The notes under the pieces: model-generated
Seen by the model: only the letters and a program-made list of their open reading frames with translations
Database searches by the model: none
What the model was told of the DNA's origin: nothing
NCBI GenBank assembly: GCA_030618945.1
Contig: JAUXCI010000007.1
Span: 1-21,499 of the forward strand
Direction of reading: 5' to 3'
Source of the DNA: Flavobacteriaceae bacterium
GTDB lineage: Bacteria > Bacteroidota > Bacteroidia > Flavobacteriales > Flavobacteriaceae
Length of the DNA: 21,499 nt
Translations under genes and position numbers: made by a program
Shown: positions 1-7,988 of the stretch, in pieces
Layout: the number at the start of each line of letters is the position of its first letter
How positions within the stretch are numbered: position 1 is the first letter of the stretch

Positions 1-2
1 AC

Positions 3-1061
3 GATAAAAATGGTAAACTCTTGAATAAGATTACTGACGGAAATTGGGAGGTAACCAAATATTACGGTTACGATAAAAAGACAAAAAAGATTTTTTATCA
101 ATCTACTGAAGAAGGGTCTATTAACAGAAGTGTGTATTCAATAGATATTTCAGGAAAGAAACAGAAAAAACTGAGTAAATATATTGGTAACAATTCTGCC
201 AGCTTTAGCAATAGTTTCAACTATTTTGTCAACACCTATTCAAGCGTAACCAACCCCACTGTATATAACTTGGTCAATGCTAAAACAGGAAAGGAAATTA
301 AAGAAATTAAAAACAATTTAGACCTGGCTGAAAAACTCACTGCTTATAACCTTCCCGAAAAAGAATTCTCAACAATTAAAACTAAAAACGGTGAATTCAA
401 CATGTGGATGATGAAGCCAAAAGACTTTGATCCAAATAAAAAATATCCCCTTTTAATGTATCAATATTCCGGACCTGGTTCACAAACTGTTTCGAATCGA
501 TGGCTCAGCGTTTGGGGTCATGATTACTGGCATGAGATGCTTACTCAAAAAGGCTATGTAATTGTTTGTGTTGATGGCAGAGGTACAGGCTTCAAGGGTA
601 GAGATTTTAAAAAAATTACTTATAAGGAATTAGGGAAGTATGAAATTGAGGATCAAATAGATTCGGCTATTGAATTAGGGAAAAGATCCTATATCGATGC
701 TGACAGAATCGGTATTTGGGGCTGGAGTTATGGTGGATTCATGAGTTCGCTCGCCATCACTAAAGGGGCTGATGTTTTTAAAATGGCAATTGCAGTGGCT
801 CCTGTGATATCATGGAGATATTATGATTCAGTGTATACTGAAAGATATATGCAAACCCCTCAGGAGAATGCCTCAGGCTACGATGAAAATTCACCCGTAA
901 ATTTTGCGGACATGCTTAAAGGGGACTACCTTTTGATCCATGGAACAGGAGATGACAATGTACATGTTCAGAATTCTATGCAAATGATCAATGCCCTTGT
1001 TGAGGCAAATAAAGAATTTGATTATTTTGGTTATCCCGCTAGAGCACATGGTATTTATTAA
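3..1061 (+). CDS. Dipeptidyl peptidase IV (S9B prolyl oligopeptidase family), 5' end outside window, early stop
   Basis: C-terminal part of a secreted serine exopeptidase that releases X-Pro or X-Ala dipeptides from peptide N-termini. The frame is open to the left window edge, so the N-terminus and most of the beta-propeller are missing. What remains is the end of the propeller followed by the alpha/beta-hydrolase domain. The nucleophile lies in GWSYGG (Ser codon at 726), the acid in GTGDDNVH (codons 951-956) and the His in AHGIY (just before the stop), so the full triad is encoded. DPP IV-specific neighbours such as YTERYM and the Tyr in QYSGPG are present. The frame stops with TAA at 1059-1061, directly after HGIY, where relatives continue for about 30 residues. 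Matching sequence does continue in the same frame to 1160. Two peptide transporters follow 15 bases after that second stop. Family is certain; whether the product is functional is not. Confidence 0.9.
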   Translation, partial: DKNGKLLNKITDGNWEVTKYYGYDKKTKKIFYQSTEEGSINRSVYSIDISGKKQKKLSKYIGNNSASFSNSFNYFVNTYSSVTNPTVYNLVNAKTGKEIKEIKNNLDLAEKLTAYNLPEKEFSTIKTKNGEFNMWMMKPKDFDPNKKYPLLMYQYSGPGSQTVSNRWLSVWGHDYWHEMLTQKGYVIVCVDGRGTGFKGRDFKKITYKELGKYEIEDQIDSAIELGKRSYIDADRIGIWGWSYGGFMSSLAITKGADVFKMAIAVAPVISWRYYDSVYTERYMQTPQENASGYDENSPVNFADMLKGDYLLIHGTGDDNVHVQNSMQMINALVEANKEFDYFGYPARAHGIY

Positions 1062-1160
1062 GGGAAAAACACCAGATTACACCTTTTTAAAAAAATGACT
1101 ACTTTTATTGACCGTTCTCTGGGCGATTCAGAAGAAAGTGAACAAAAAATCATCGACTAA
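1062..1160 (+). other. In-frame continuation of the DPP IV gene beyond a premature TAA
   Basis: After the TAA at 1059-1061 the same frame stays open for 32 codons and ends at a second TAA (1158-1160). The conceptual peptide begins GKNTRLHLFKKMTTFIDRSL, which is the usual end of flavobacterial DPP IV (a GxNTRLHL motif and a final amphipathic helix). Relatives, as I remember them, read HGIYEGKNTR here, so a single GAA to TAA change would explain the stop. It could be a real nonsense mutation or a base-call error. Read-through is possible but nothing in the sequence argues for it. Confidence 0.65.
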
Positions 1161-1175
1161 TTTAAACCAAATTAT

Positions 1176-2579
1176 ATGACTTCATTATCAAGAACTCCCG
1201 AGCAAAGAGAATTTCTCGGCCATCCAATTGGACTATTTATCCTGTTTTTCACAGAAATGTGGGAGCGTTTCTCTTATTATGGAATGAGGGCCATCTTAGT
1301 CCTTTATCTTGTGAGATCAACAACAGATTCAAATGCAGGATTAGGATGGACCAATAGTGAAGCACTTCAATTATACGGATGGTATACCATGCTAGTATAT
1401 GTGGCCTCAATTCCTGGTGGATGGATTGCAGACAATCTTTTAGGTCAAAAAAAATCAGTGTTATACGGCGGTATCCTATTAGTTGCCGGACACAGTATTT
1501 TGGCCATTGAAGAATATTGGGCATTTTATACAGGCTTAGGGTTGATTATTGCAGGAGTTGGTATGTTAAAGCCAAACATTTCAACCATGGTGGGCGGACT
1601 TTACAAACAAGGTGATATAAGAAGAGATAAGGGGTTTACCATTTTTTACATCGGAATAAACGTTGGCGCCTTTCTTTCCAGTTTAATTGTTGGAACAGTA
1701 GGAGAAGTTTATGGCTGGCACTATGGTTTTGGGTTGGCAGGGATCGGAATGGCTCTAGGTTTGGTGCAATATCTGGCAGGACAAAAATATTTAAAAAGTG
1801 TTGGTAATTTTTTAGGAACCTCCCAGAATGAAGAAGACAGAGAAGCGCTAAAAAGACCTCTTACAAAAATAGAAAAAGACAGAGTGATTGTATTGATCCT
1901 GTCTTTTTTAATGGTAATCGTATTCTTTGGCGCCTTTGAACAAGCAGGGGGCTTAATGAACCTTTACGCATCTGAAAAAACCAATAGAGTGCTATCATTC
2001 TCTTTACCTTTCATCGGCAATGAAGTCCCGGCATCTTGGTTTCAATCCTTAAACGCAATGTTTATTATCTTTCTTGGAACCTCAGTTGCGGCTTTTTGGG
2101 CCACTAGAAAATTAAAAGGAAAAGAAGCCTCCTCTTTGTTTAAGATGATTATGGGCTTAATCATTATGGGTGCCGGTTTTTTCTTTATGACCGGAGCTAC
2201 AATGCAATTTGAACAGTCAGGTTCTTCTGCTATGTATTGGTTGATATTGGCTTATCTATTACATACTATTGGGGAGCTTTGTTTGTCTCCGGTGTCACTA
2301 TCATTTGTTACCAAACTTGCTCCGGCGAAATACGCCTCCCTTATGATGGGTCTTTATTTTGCCACCACAGGTTTAGGTAACAAAGTAGCTGGATTGCTCG
2401 GTGAATCAGCCTCCCAATTTGGAGAATTCTCGGTTTTCACTGGAATTGCTTTATTCTGCATCCTGTTTGGTCTGTTGATTTACGCTTTCTTTAATAAGCT
2501 TAAAACCTTGACCCATGGAGCAGAGGATGATGAACATGAAGTTACAGAAGAAGAAAAGATTTCACTAACAAATAATTAA
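1176..2579 (+). CDS. POT family proton-coupled di/tripeptide transporter (first of a tandem pair)
   Basis: Inner-membrane MFS carrier that imports di- and tripeptides with protons. The POT hallmark ExxER is present in the first helix (E27-R31, within EMWERFSYYGMR). The second PTR2-type signature FYIGINVGAF follows helix 4, and FGAFEQAGG marks helix 7. There are about 12 hydrophobic segments in 467 residues, within the usual POT range, and the tail is acidic. The ATG at 1176 lies just ahead of the conserved GHPIGLFILFF segment. The gene follows the DPP IV gene by 15 bases (counted from the distal stop), which suggests cotranscription and a shared role in peptide use. A strong hairpin terminator follows at 2584-2622. 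Substrate range cannot be read from the sequence. Confidence 0.92.
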   Translation: MTSLSRTPEQREFLGHPIGLFILFFTEMWERFSYYGMRAILVLYLVRSTTDSNAGLGWTNSEALQLYGWYTMLVYVASIPGGWIADNLLGQKKSVLYGGILLVAGHSILAIEEYWAFYTGLGLIIAGVGMLKPNISTMVGGLYKQGDIRRDKGFTIFYIGINVGAFLSSLIVGTVGEVYGWHYGFGLAGIGMALGLVQYLAGQKYLKSVGNFLGTSQNEEDREALKRPLTKIEKDRVIVLILSFLMVIVFFGAFEQAGGLMNLYASEKTNRVLSFSLPFIGNEVPASWFQSLNAMFIIFLGTSVAAFWATRKLKGKEASSLFKMIMGLIIMGAGFFFMTGATMQFEQSGSSAMYWLILAYLLHTIGELCLSPVSLSFVTKLAPAKYASLMMGLYFATTGLGNKVAGLLGESASQFGEFSVFTGIALFCILFGLLIYAFFNKLKTLTHGAEDDEHEVTEEEKISLTNN

Positions 2580-2583
2580 TATG

Positions 2584-2622
2584 AACCCCCTTTAAATAAT
2601 ATAATTTTTAAAGGGGTTTTTT
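2584..2622 (+). terminator. Rho-independent terminator after the first POT gene
   Basis: Stem of about 10 bp: CCCCTTTAAA at 2587-2596 pairs with TTTAAAGGGG at 2607-2616, with a 10-base AT-rich loop, then six T residues at 2617-2622. It starts 5 bases after the stop codon of the first POT gene and ends 21 bases before the second POT gene, so it should separate or attenuate their transcription. Confidence 0.85.
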
Positions 2623-2643
2623 AATACTCCAAATATTTAATTT

Positions 2644-4419
2644 ATGAGCACTGATATAGAAAATCTATTTAAGGACAAGGTCTTAGGGCACCCAGCGGGG
2701 TTATTTGTTTTATTTTTTACCGAAATGTGGGAACGTTTTTCTTTCTATGGTATGAGAATTTTATTGGTCTTGTTTTTAACTGCCCCATTAGTAGGGGATA
2801 ATCCCGGGTGGGAATGGCCAAGAGAACATGCCTTAGCTTTAATCGGCACCTATGCTTCGTTGCTATATTTAACGCCAATTATCGGCGGATTTATAGCAGA
2901 CAAATATACAGGATATAAATGGGCGGTTGTAATTGGTTGTATAATTATGACTCTTGGTCACCTATCCATGGTCTTTGAAACACAATTTTCCTTGTATCTG
3001 GGACTGGCATTACTTGTTATAGGAACGGGTTTCTTTAAACCTAATATTACATCTATTATTTCCACGATGTATAAGGGAAAAGAGTCCAAAAAAGATGGTG
3101 CTTACACGATCTTTTATATGGGAGTAAACGCTGGTGCTTTTTTCGGTATGATGCTTTGTGGTTATTTGGCTGAAAATTTGGGTTGGAGTTATGGCTTTGG
3201 TTTGGCAGGAATTTTTATGTTTTTAGGGATGCTTCAATTCTTAATGGCTAAAAATTTGTTTGGAAACATAGGGGAAAGACCTAGTGTAATAGCTGCATCA
3301 GAAAAATTAAGAAAAGAGAATGAAACGGTTGAAATTAAATCTGAAAAAGCAGAAAAATTAAATCCTTTTACTCCTCTTGACAAAATACTTGTCACTCTTT
3401 CATCTTTATGTGGACTACTATATCTGTTTAATGACCCAATGTCAAAAGTAAGTGGTTCGGGTTTCCTTAACTTCTCCATAGGTGGTTATGATGGGTCGAC
3501 TGTAACAGTATTATCAGGATTAGTTATGTTTCTATATCTCTTGGTTTCTAGAGTAAGCAGATTCGAAAGAGTAACAAGAGATCGCATTATCGCAGTTGCA
3601 ATTTTTGGACTCTTTACTGTATTCTTTTTTGCCGCTTTTGAACAATCTTTAGGATCTATGACGATTTTTGCAAGAGACTATACGGCGAGAAATTTAACCG
3701 GGGTATCCGCAATGATTTTCAAAATAGTAGATTCAATACTAACGGTTGGCCCTTTGGCGATTATAACTTGGGTACTATTTTTATTATTTAAAAAAACATA
3801 TTCTAAAATTCCTTATTCAAACATTATTTTAGGTATTGCTTTTTTAGGACTATGGCTAATCGTGAGTTGGAAAATTAATAGAGAGTTTAGTAAGGACACT
3901 ACGGAAGCTCCGGCATCTTGGTTTGGTATATTGAATTCGTTTTTTATCATCACACTTGCTCCATTCTTTTCAAAATGGTGGGAAAGTAAATACAATCCAA
4001 GTGCTGCCATGAAATATGGTCTAGGGCTTATATTACTTGGTCTAGGGTTTGCAATTCTTGCTTTTGGAACTACGAATATTCCTTCAGGGGCCAAAACAGC
4101 CTCTGTTAGCATGATTTTCCTTATCCTGGCTTATCTCTTTCATACAATGGGAGAACTCTGTCTCTCGCCCGTTGGACTGTCTTATTTAAGTAAATTGGTG
4201 CCCGCTAGGATGATCGGATTTATGTTTGGCATCTGGTATCTTGCTATAGCAATAGGTCAGAAAGCTGCTGGAAACATGGGTGGAATGATAGATAAAATTT
4301 CTGAGGAATATTCGCTTAGTATATTCTTTTTAATTTTTACTATTGTCCCGATTGGCGTTGGGTTTGTTTCGATTATGCTCAATCCAGTGCTTAAAAAATT
4401 AATGCACGGTGTAAAATAA
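2644..4419 (+). CDS. POT family proton-coupled peptide transporter, long form (second of a tandem pair)
   Basis: Inner-membrane peptide/H+ symporter of 591 residues, a diverged paralogue of the upstream gene. ExxER is at E27-R31 (EMWERFSFYGMR), FYMGVNAGAF follows helix 4, FFAAFEQSLG marks helix 7, and APASWFGILNSFF near helix 8 matches VPASWFQSLN in the neighbour. It is about 120 residues longer. The extra length lies between helices 6 and 7 (a charged linker rich in Glu and Lys, then two more hydrophobic segments) and between helices 7 and 8. This fits the 14-helix arrangement common in bacterial POTs. The upstream terminator leaves only 21 bases, so its own promoter is not obvious; it may depend on read-through. 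Different lengths suggest different substrate preference, but that is inference. Confidence 0.92.
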   Translation: MSTDIENLFKDKVLGHPAGLFVLFFTEMWERFSFYGMRILLVLFLTAPLVGDNPGWEWPREHALALIGTYASLLYLTPIIGGFIADKYTGYKWAVVIGCIIMTLGHLSMVFETQFSLYLGLALLVIGTGFFKPNITSIISTMYKGKESKKDGAYTIFYMGVNAGAFFGMMLCGYLAENLGWSYGFGLAGIFMFLGMLQFLMAKNLFGNIGERPSVIAASEKLRKENETVEIKSEKAEKLNPFTPLDKILVTLSSLCGLLYLFNDPMSKVSGSGFLNFSIGGYDGSTVTVLSGLVMFLYLLVSRVSRFERVTRDRIIAVAIFGLFTVFFFAAFEQSLGSMTIFARDYTARNLTGVSAMIFKIVDSILTVGPLAIITWVLFLLFKKTYSKIPYSNIILGIAFLGLWLIVSWKINREFSKDTTEAPASWFGILNSFFIITLAPFFSKWWESKYNPSAAMKYGLGLILLGLGFAILAFGTTNIPSGAKTASVSMIFLILAYLFHTMGELCLSPVGLSYLSKLVPARMIGFMFGIWYLAIAIGQKAAGNMGGMIDKISEEYSLSIFFLIFTIVPIGVGFVSIMLNPVLKKLMHGVK

Positions 4420-4474
4420 TATGCTCATAATTATGTTAAGTAATTAGAATTTAGAAACATATTGTAGAATTCTG

Positions 4475-4482
4475 TAATTTTG
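4475..4482 (+). promoter_or_regulatory. Possible Bacteroidota -7 element before the thioredoxin-like gene
   Basis: TAATTTTG matches TAnnTTTG and lies 40 bases before the ATG at 4523. No TTG sits at the expected distance upstream (the nearest, 4462-4464, is too close), so support is partial. The 103-base gap after the POT gene makes a separate transcript plausible. Confidence 0.35.
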
Positions 4483-4522
4483 CAGTGATATTTACTACTA
4501 TGTTAATGATTAATTTGGAAGA

Positions 4523-5071
4523 ATGAAGAAGATAATTTTTATTTTAATACTCGTTGTGTCGGTTGTGACCGTTAAAGCCCAAAAATCTGAGATTAATTGG
4601 ATGAGTCTTGAGGAGGCAGTTCAGGCACAAGCCCAGAACCCTAAGAAAATAATGATGGACGTTTATACCTCCTGGTGTGGACCCTGTAAAATGTTGGATA
4701 AAAATACCTTTCAAAATCCTGATGTGGTAAAATACGTCAACGAAAATTATTATGCTGTGAAATTTAATGCAGAGGGCAAGGAACAAATAAATTTCAAGGA
4801 AACAGTCTTCAATAATCCTAATTATGATCCAAGAAAAACAGGTAGAAATGCCCAGCATGAGCTGGCAGCAGCCTTGAAAATTAGTGCCTATCCCACTATC
4901 GTTTTTTTTAATGAGAACGGAGATACCTTACTGCCTGTACCTGGATATAAAACACCTTCCCAGCTGGAACTATATTTGAAATTATTTTTCAATGATGACC
5001 ATCAAACCATTAACGATCAGAAACAATGGGATCAGTACCAAAAAGATTTTGTTTTCGAGTTTAAGTCCTGA
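4523..5071 (+). CDS. Secreted thioredoxin-like protein with CGPC active site
   Basis: Small exported thiol-disulfide protein. Residues 1-20 form a signal peptide (hydrophobic stretch IIFILILVVSVVTV, probable cleavage after KAQ). The thioredoxin fold follows, with SWCGPCK at Cys52-Cys55 and the cis-proline in AYPT (Pro124). An insertion of about 20 residues between the helix after CGPC and the cis-Pro strand (roughly 88-110) resembles the thioredoxin_7/DUF255-like group. It would act in the periplasm as a reductase or isomerase; the partner is unknown. The gene stands alone between the second POT gene and an ABC-F gene, with about 100 bases on each side. The CGPC sequence is that of classical thioredoxins rather than of the CPHC oxidases, which favours a reducing role. 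Confidence 0.85.
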   Translation: MKKIIFILILVVSVVTVKAQKSEINWMSLEEAVQAQAQNPKKIMMDVYTSWCGPCKMLDKNTFQNPDVVKYVNENYYAVKFNAEGKEQINFKETVFNNPNYDPRKTGRNAQHELAAALKISAYPTIVFFNENGDTLLPVPGYKTPSQLELYLKLFFNDDHQTINDQKQWDQYQKDFVFEFKS

Positions 5072-5086
5072 GATCGATTTATGGGT

Positions 5087-5105
5087 TAATTTTGCTTTAT
5101 CTTTG
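5087..5105 (+). promoter_or_regulatory. Two overlapping -7-like boxes before the ABC-F gene
   Basis: TAATTTTG (5087-5094) and TATCTTTG (5098-5105) both match the Bacteroidota -7 consensus TAnnTTTG. The second lies 73 bases before the GTG start at 5179. I do not see a TTG at the right distance for either, so this is a candidate only. Confidence 0.4.
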
Positions 5106-5178
5106 TCAAGTTTCCGGACTATTCTAATTTAGCCATATTTACCTCATTTGGCTTATAATCAATTTAAATTCTAAAGAA

Positions 5179-7038
5179 GTGAATTATTTGTCGGTTGAGA
5201 ATATCTCAAAATCTTTTGGAGATACTTTATTATTTGAAAATCTTTCTTTTGGAATAAATAAAAATCAAAAAATTGGTTTCATAGCCAAAAATGGCACCGG
5301 TAAAACGACCCTTCTTAAAATTATTGCTAACGAAGAAAGTGCTGATTCAGGAAACATCATTTTTAGAAAAAATCTAAAGATTGACTACCTTTCTCAAAAC
5401 GAGATTCTCAATGAAAACCTGAGTATTGAGCAAACTATATTCGACTCAGATAATGCTACTTTAAAAGTCATTGAGCAATATGAAAAGGCTCTTAAAAATC
5501 ATGAAGATCAAGATGCTTATCAAAAGGCTTTTGAGCTTATGGAACAAAAGAATGCCTGGGACTTTGAAACTACCTATAAACAGATGCTGTTCAAGCTTAA
5601 ATTAGATGATCTTGATCAACTTGTTTCTTCTCTTTCGGGAGGACAAAAAAAAAGACTAGCACTTGCTATTGTCCTACTGGATCAACCAGAACTACTCATT
5701 CTCGATGAACCGACAAACCATTTAGATCTCGAAATGATTGAATGGCTTGAACAATACTTAAAAAAACAAAACACTGCTCTTTTCATGGTAACGCATGATC
5801 GATATTTTCTAGACCGTGTTTGCAATGAAATTTTAGAACTTGATCAAGGAAGATTATTTAAATACAAGGGAAACTATTCCTATTTTCTCGAAAAAAAACA
5901 GGAACGCATCATTGCAGACCAAAGCACAATATCCAAGGCAAAGAATCTTTTCAAAAAAGAATTGGAATGGATGAGAAGGCAACCAAAGGCCAGAACCACA
6001 AAATCCAAATCTCGAATTGACGATTTCCACACGATAAAAGAAGTGGCTAATCAAAGAAGGAAGGACCATGAAATTCAGTTAGAAATTCAAATGGAAAGAT
6101 TGGGTTCTAAAGTTGTTGAACTGCATCACATTTGTAAAAGTTACGATGATAAACTGTTGATAGATAAATTCGATTATGTTTTCAAAAGGGGAGAGCGTAT
6201 CGGGGTCATTGGAAAAAATGGAACGGGGAAATCTACCCTTGTCAACATCTTAACAGGTATTGTTCCGGTTGATTCAGGTAAAGTTGTAATCGGTGAAACC
6301 ATTAAATTCGGTTATTATTCCCAAAGTGGCATAAAGATTAAGGAAGGGCAAAAAGTAATTGAGGTCATTCGTGAATTTGGAGAATTTATTCCTTTGGCTA
6401 AAGGAAGAGCCATCAGTGCCGGGCAGTTACTCGAACGCTTTCTTTTTGATCGTAAAAAACAATACGATTTTGTTGAAAAACTATCGGGCGGAGAACTCAA
6501 GCGCTTGTTTTTATGTACCGTTCTAATTCAAAATCCTAACTTTCTAATTCTGGATGAACCCACAAATGATCTTGACATCGTAACATTACAGATCCTTGAA
6601 AATTTTCTTCTCGATTTTCCCGGTAATTTAATAGTGATATCGCACGACAGGTATTTTATGGATAGAATCGTGGATCATCTTTTTGTTTTTGAGGGAGAAG
6701 GTATGATCAATGATTTTCCTGGTAATTATTCTGATTATAGAAGTTATGAAGATTCGAACCCGTCCTTAAGTCCTTCCAAAGAAAAAAAAGAAGATTCAAG
6801 AAAAGGAGAAGCGCCAACAGGTCAGCTTTCATTTCAGGAAAAAAAGGAATTCGGAAAACTTGAAAAACAAATCGCCAATCTTGAAAAGAAAAAAACACTT
6901 ATTGAAACTTCCTTTTCCAATAATGAAATCAAACCAGAAAACATTGATGAAGAATCCGTAAAACTTCAGAAAATCATAGCTGATCTGGGAGAAAAAGAGG
7001 AGCGTTGGTTGGAATTATCCATGAAAATAGAGGCTTAA
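5179..7038 (+). CDS. uup: ABC-F family ATPase, Uup-like
   Basis: Soluble protein with two ABC domains and no membrane segments, the layout of ABC-F factors that act on ribosomes (Uup has also been linked to branched DNA). Domain 1 has its P-loop at residues 36-43 (AKNGTGKT), signature LSGGQKKR and Walker B LLILDEPTNHLD. A charged linker of about 80 residues follows, containing the conserved EWMRRQPKAR. Domain 2 has GKNGTGKST, LSGGELKR and LILDEPTNDLD. The last 80 residues are Lys/Glu rich and coiled-coil-like, which with a length of 619 points to the Uup subgroup rather than EttA. The start is GTG: the frame begins at the conserved MNYLSVENISKSFG and no ATG is better placed. In the first P-loop the leading Gly is Ala. 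The gene ends 4 bases inside the convergent exonuclease gene. Confidence 0.88.
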   Translation: MNYLSVENISKSFGDTLLFENLSFGINKNQKIGFIAKNGTGKTTLLKIIANEESADSGNIIFRKNLKIDYLSQNEILNENLSIEQTIFDSDNATLKVIEQYEKALKNHEDQDAYQKAFELMEQKNAWDFETTYKQMLFKLKLDDLDQLVSSLSGGQKKRLALAIVLLDQPELLILDEPTNHLDLEMIEWLEQYLKKQNTALFMVTHDRYFLDRVCNEILELDQGRLFKYKGNYSYFLEKKQERIIADQSTISKAKNLFKKELEWMRRQPKARTTKSKSRIDDFHTIKEVANQRRKDHEIQLEIQMERLGSKVVELHHICKSYDDKLLIDKFDYVFKRGERIGVIGKNGTGKSTLVNILTGIVPVDSGKVVIGETIKFGYYSQSGIKIKEGQKVIEVIREFGEFIPLAKGRAISAGQLLERFLFDRKKQYDFVEKLSGGELKRLFLCTVLIQNPNFLILDEPTNDLDIVTLQILENFLLDFPGNLIVISHDRYFMDRIVDHLFVFEGEGMINDFPGNYSDYRSYEDSNPSLSPSKEKKEDSRKGEAPTGQLSFQEKKEFGKLEKQIANLEKKKTLIETSFSNNEIKPENIDEESVKLQKIIADLGEKEERWLELSMKIEA

Positions 7039-7754
7039 GGTATCGTTTCCACTTGTTCCTTTGAAAGCAAGGCCATGTTCATGAATCGTAAATAAACCTG
7101 AGCCACAGCGAGCACGTCCTGTTCACAATACTTAACTATTCTTTTTAGGTCTTGATCCTGGTAATACACTTTTGCTACCTGACTCCCAGAAATGTCGCAC
7201 TTGGGAGAAGGAATTCCCAAAACATTTGTCAATAGGTCCAGCGAAGTAAAGTGTTTATAGTCTCCGAACTTCCACATATCCATGGTGTCTAGATGCTTTA
7301 CTTCCCATGGTTTTTTACCAAACAAATTCAGAATGTCCGGTAATGGAATACCCTGAATGATCATCCTTCTTGCGAGATAAGGAAAGTCAAACTCCTTGCC
7401 ATTATGGGCGCACAGAAGATGTCTGTTTAAATTAAATTTTTCGTCCAATAGCTTTTTGAATTGACCCAAAATATGTGCCTCATTATCGCTATAAAAGGAG
7501 GTAAGGCTAAATTTTAGTTCTCCTAGATTTTCCGAAAAGAAACCCACAGAAATACAAATAATTTTACCAAATTCTGCCCAAATACCAGCATTGTCATAAA
7601 ATTCTGCTGCTGTGATAAGCTCCTTTCTTCGGTATTCGGTTTTCTTTTCAAAAAGAATTTTTTCTGCTTGACCGAGCTCTTCGAAGGATGAAAAGATAGG
7701 CACCGTTTCTATGTCTAAAAACAGGATGTTAAAAAGCTTTCTCGTTTGATTCAT
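7035..7754 (-). CDS. Predicted 3'-5' exonuclease, DEDDy type (PolB exonuclease-like)
   Basis: Ribonuclease H-fold exonuclease related to the proofreading domain of family B DNA polymerases (the DNA_pol_B_exo2 group), 239 residues with no polymerase part. Visible DEDDy motifs are Exo I FLDIETVP (Asp14, Glu16), Exo II HNGKEFDFPYL (Asp123) and Exo III YCEQD (Tyr209, Asp213), so all four metal ligands and the Tyr are present. It should remove nucleotides from the 3' end of single-stranded DNA or RNA; the physiological substrate is unknown. The ATG at 7754 places Exo I about 14 residues in, as expected. It converges on the ABC-F gene, the two stop codons overlapping within CTTAAG. A minus-strand -7-like TACTTTTG at 7819-7826 is a weak candidate promoter. 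Confidence 0.85.
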   Translation of the reverse strand: MNQTRKLFNILFLDIETVPIFSSFEELGQAEKILFEKKTEYRRKELITAAEFYDNAGIWAEFGKIICISVGFFSENLGELKFSLTSFYSDNEAHILGQFKKLLDEKFNLNRHLLCAHNGKEFDFPYLARRMIIQGIPLPDILNLFGKKPWEVKHLDTMDMWKFGDYKHFTSLDLLTNVLGIPSPKCDISGSQVAKVYYQDQDLKRIVKYCEQDVLAVAQVYLRFMNMALLSKEQVETIP

Positions 7755-7805
7755 TTATTATATTAATTCACGAGATAGCTTGAAGTAAACATCAACCTGC
7801 CAGCT

Positions 7806-7988
7806 GTTCGTCCATAAGCAAAAGTATTGGTGAGCTAGGTTAAAGGCCTCTTAAGAAGGTTAAAATCTAAAGAAGAGCAAGTGGGTGACATCTTGTCTTT
7901 TGATAGGCTTACCATTAATAAAGATCAATATTTTGTTGAGGTGGAAGGAAAAGAAATAAAACTTCTATTTAAAAACATCAAAAAGTGA
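7806..7988 (+). pseudogene. Remnant of an OmpR/PhoB-type response regulator gene
   Basis: On the plus strand, between two minus-strand genes, one frame (codons from 7839 to 7985, stop TGA 7986-7988) encodes VKGLLRRLKSKEEQ followed by GDILSFDRLTINKDQYFVEV and then EGKEIKLLFKN. This is the end of a receiver domain, the linker, and the first beta-strands of the winged-helix DNA-binding domain (relatives read RVKALLRR, then LxIxxxxYxVxVxGKEIxL). The same frame extends left to about 7806 as RP-stop-AKVLVS-stop, resembling KPFSPKVLVSR with two stops. The receiver body with its phospho-Asp and the recognition helix are absent. No start codon or usable frame remains, so I regard it as a decayed fragment. 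The parent gene and its kinase are not in the window. Confidence 0.6.

Noticed and set aside
1249..1524. Minus-strand open frame of 91 codons inside the first POT gene
   Set aside because: It is fully antisense to a well-supported transporter gene and its translation has no family features. The same holds for other antisense frames inside the second POT, ABC-F, DUF6909-like and acyl-CoA dehydrogenase genes.
7881..7988. GTG-started small protein from the response regulator remnant
   Set aside because: The peptide is the middle of a known domain and lacks its recognition helix, with decayed sequence of the same family just upstream. A remnant is the better reading.
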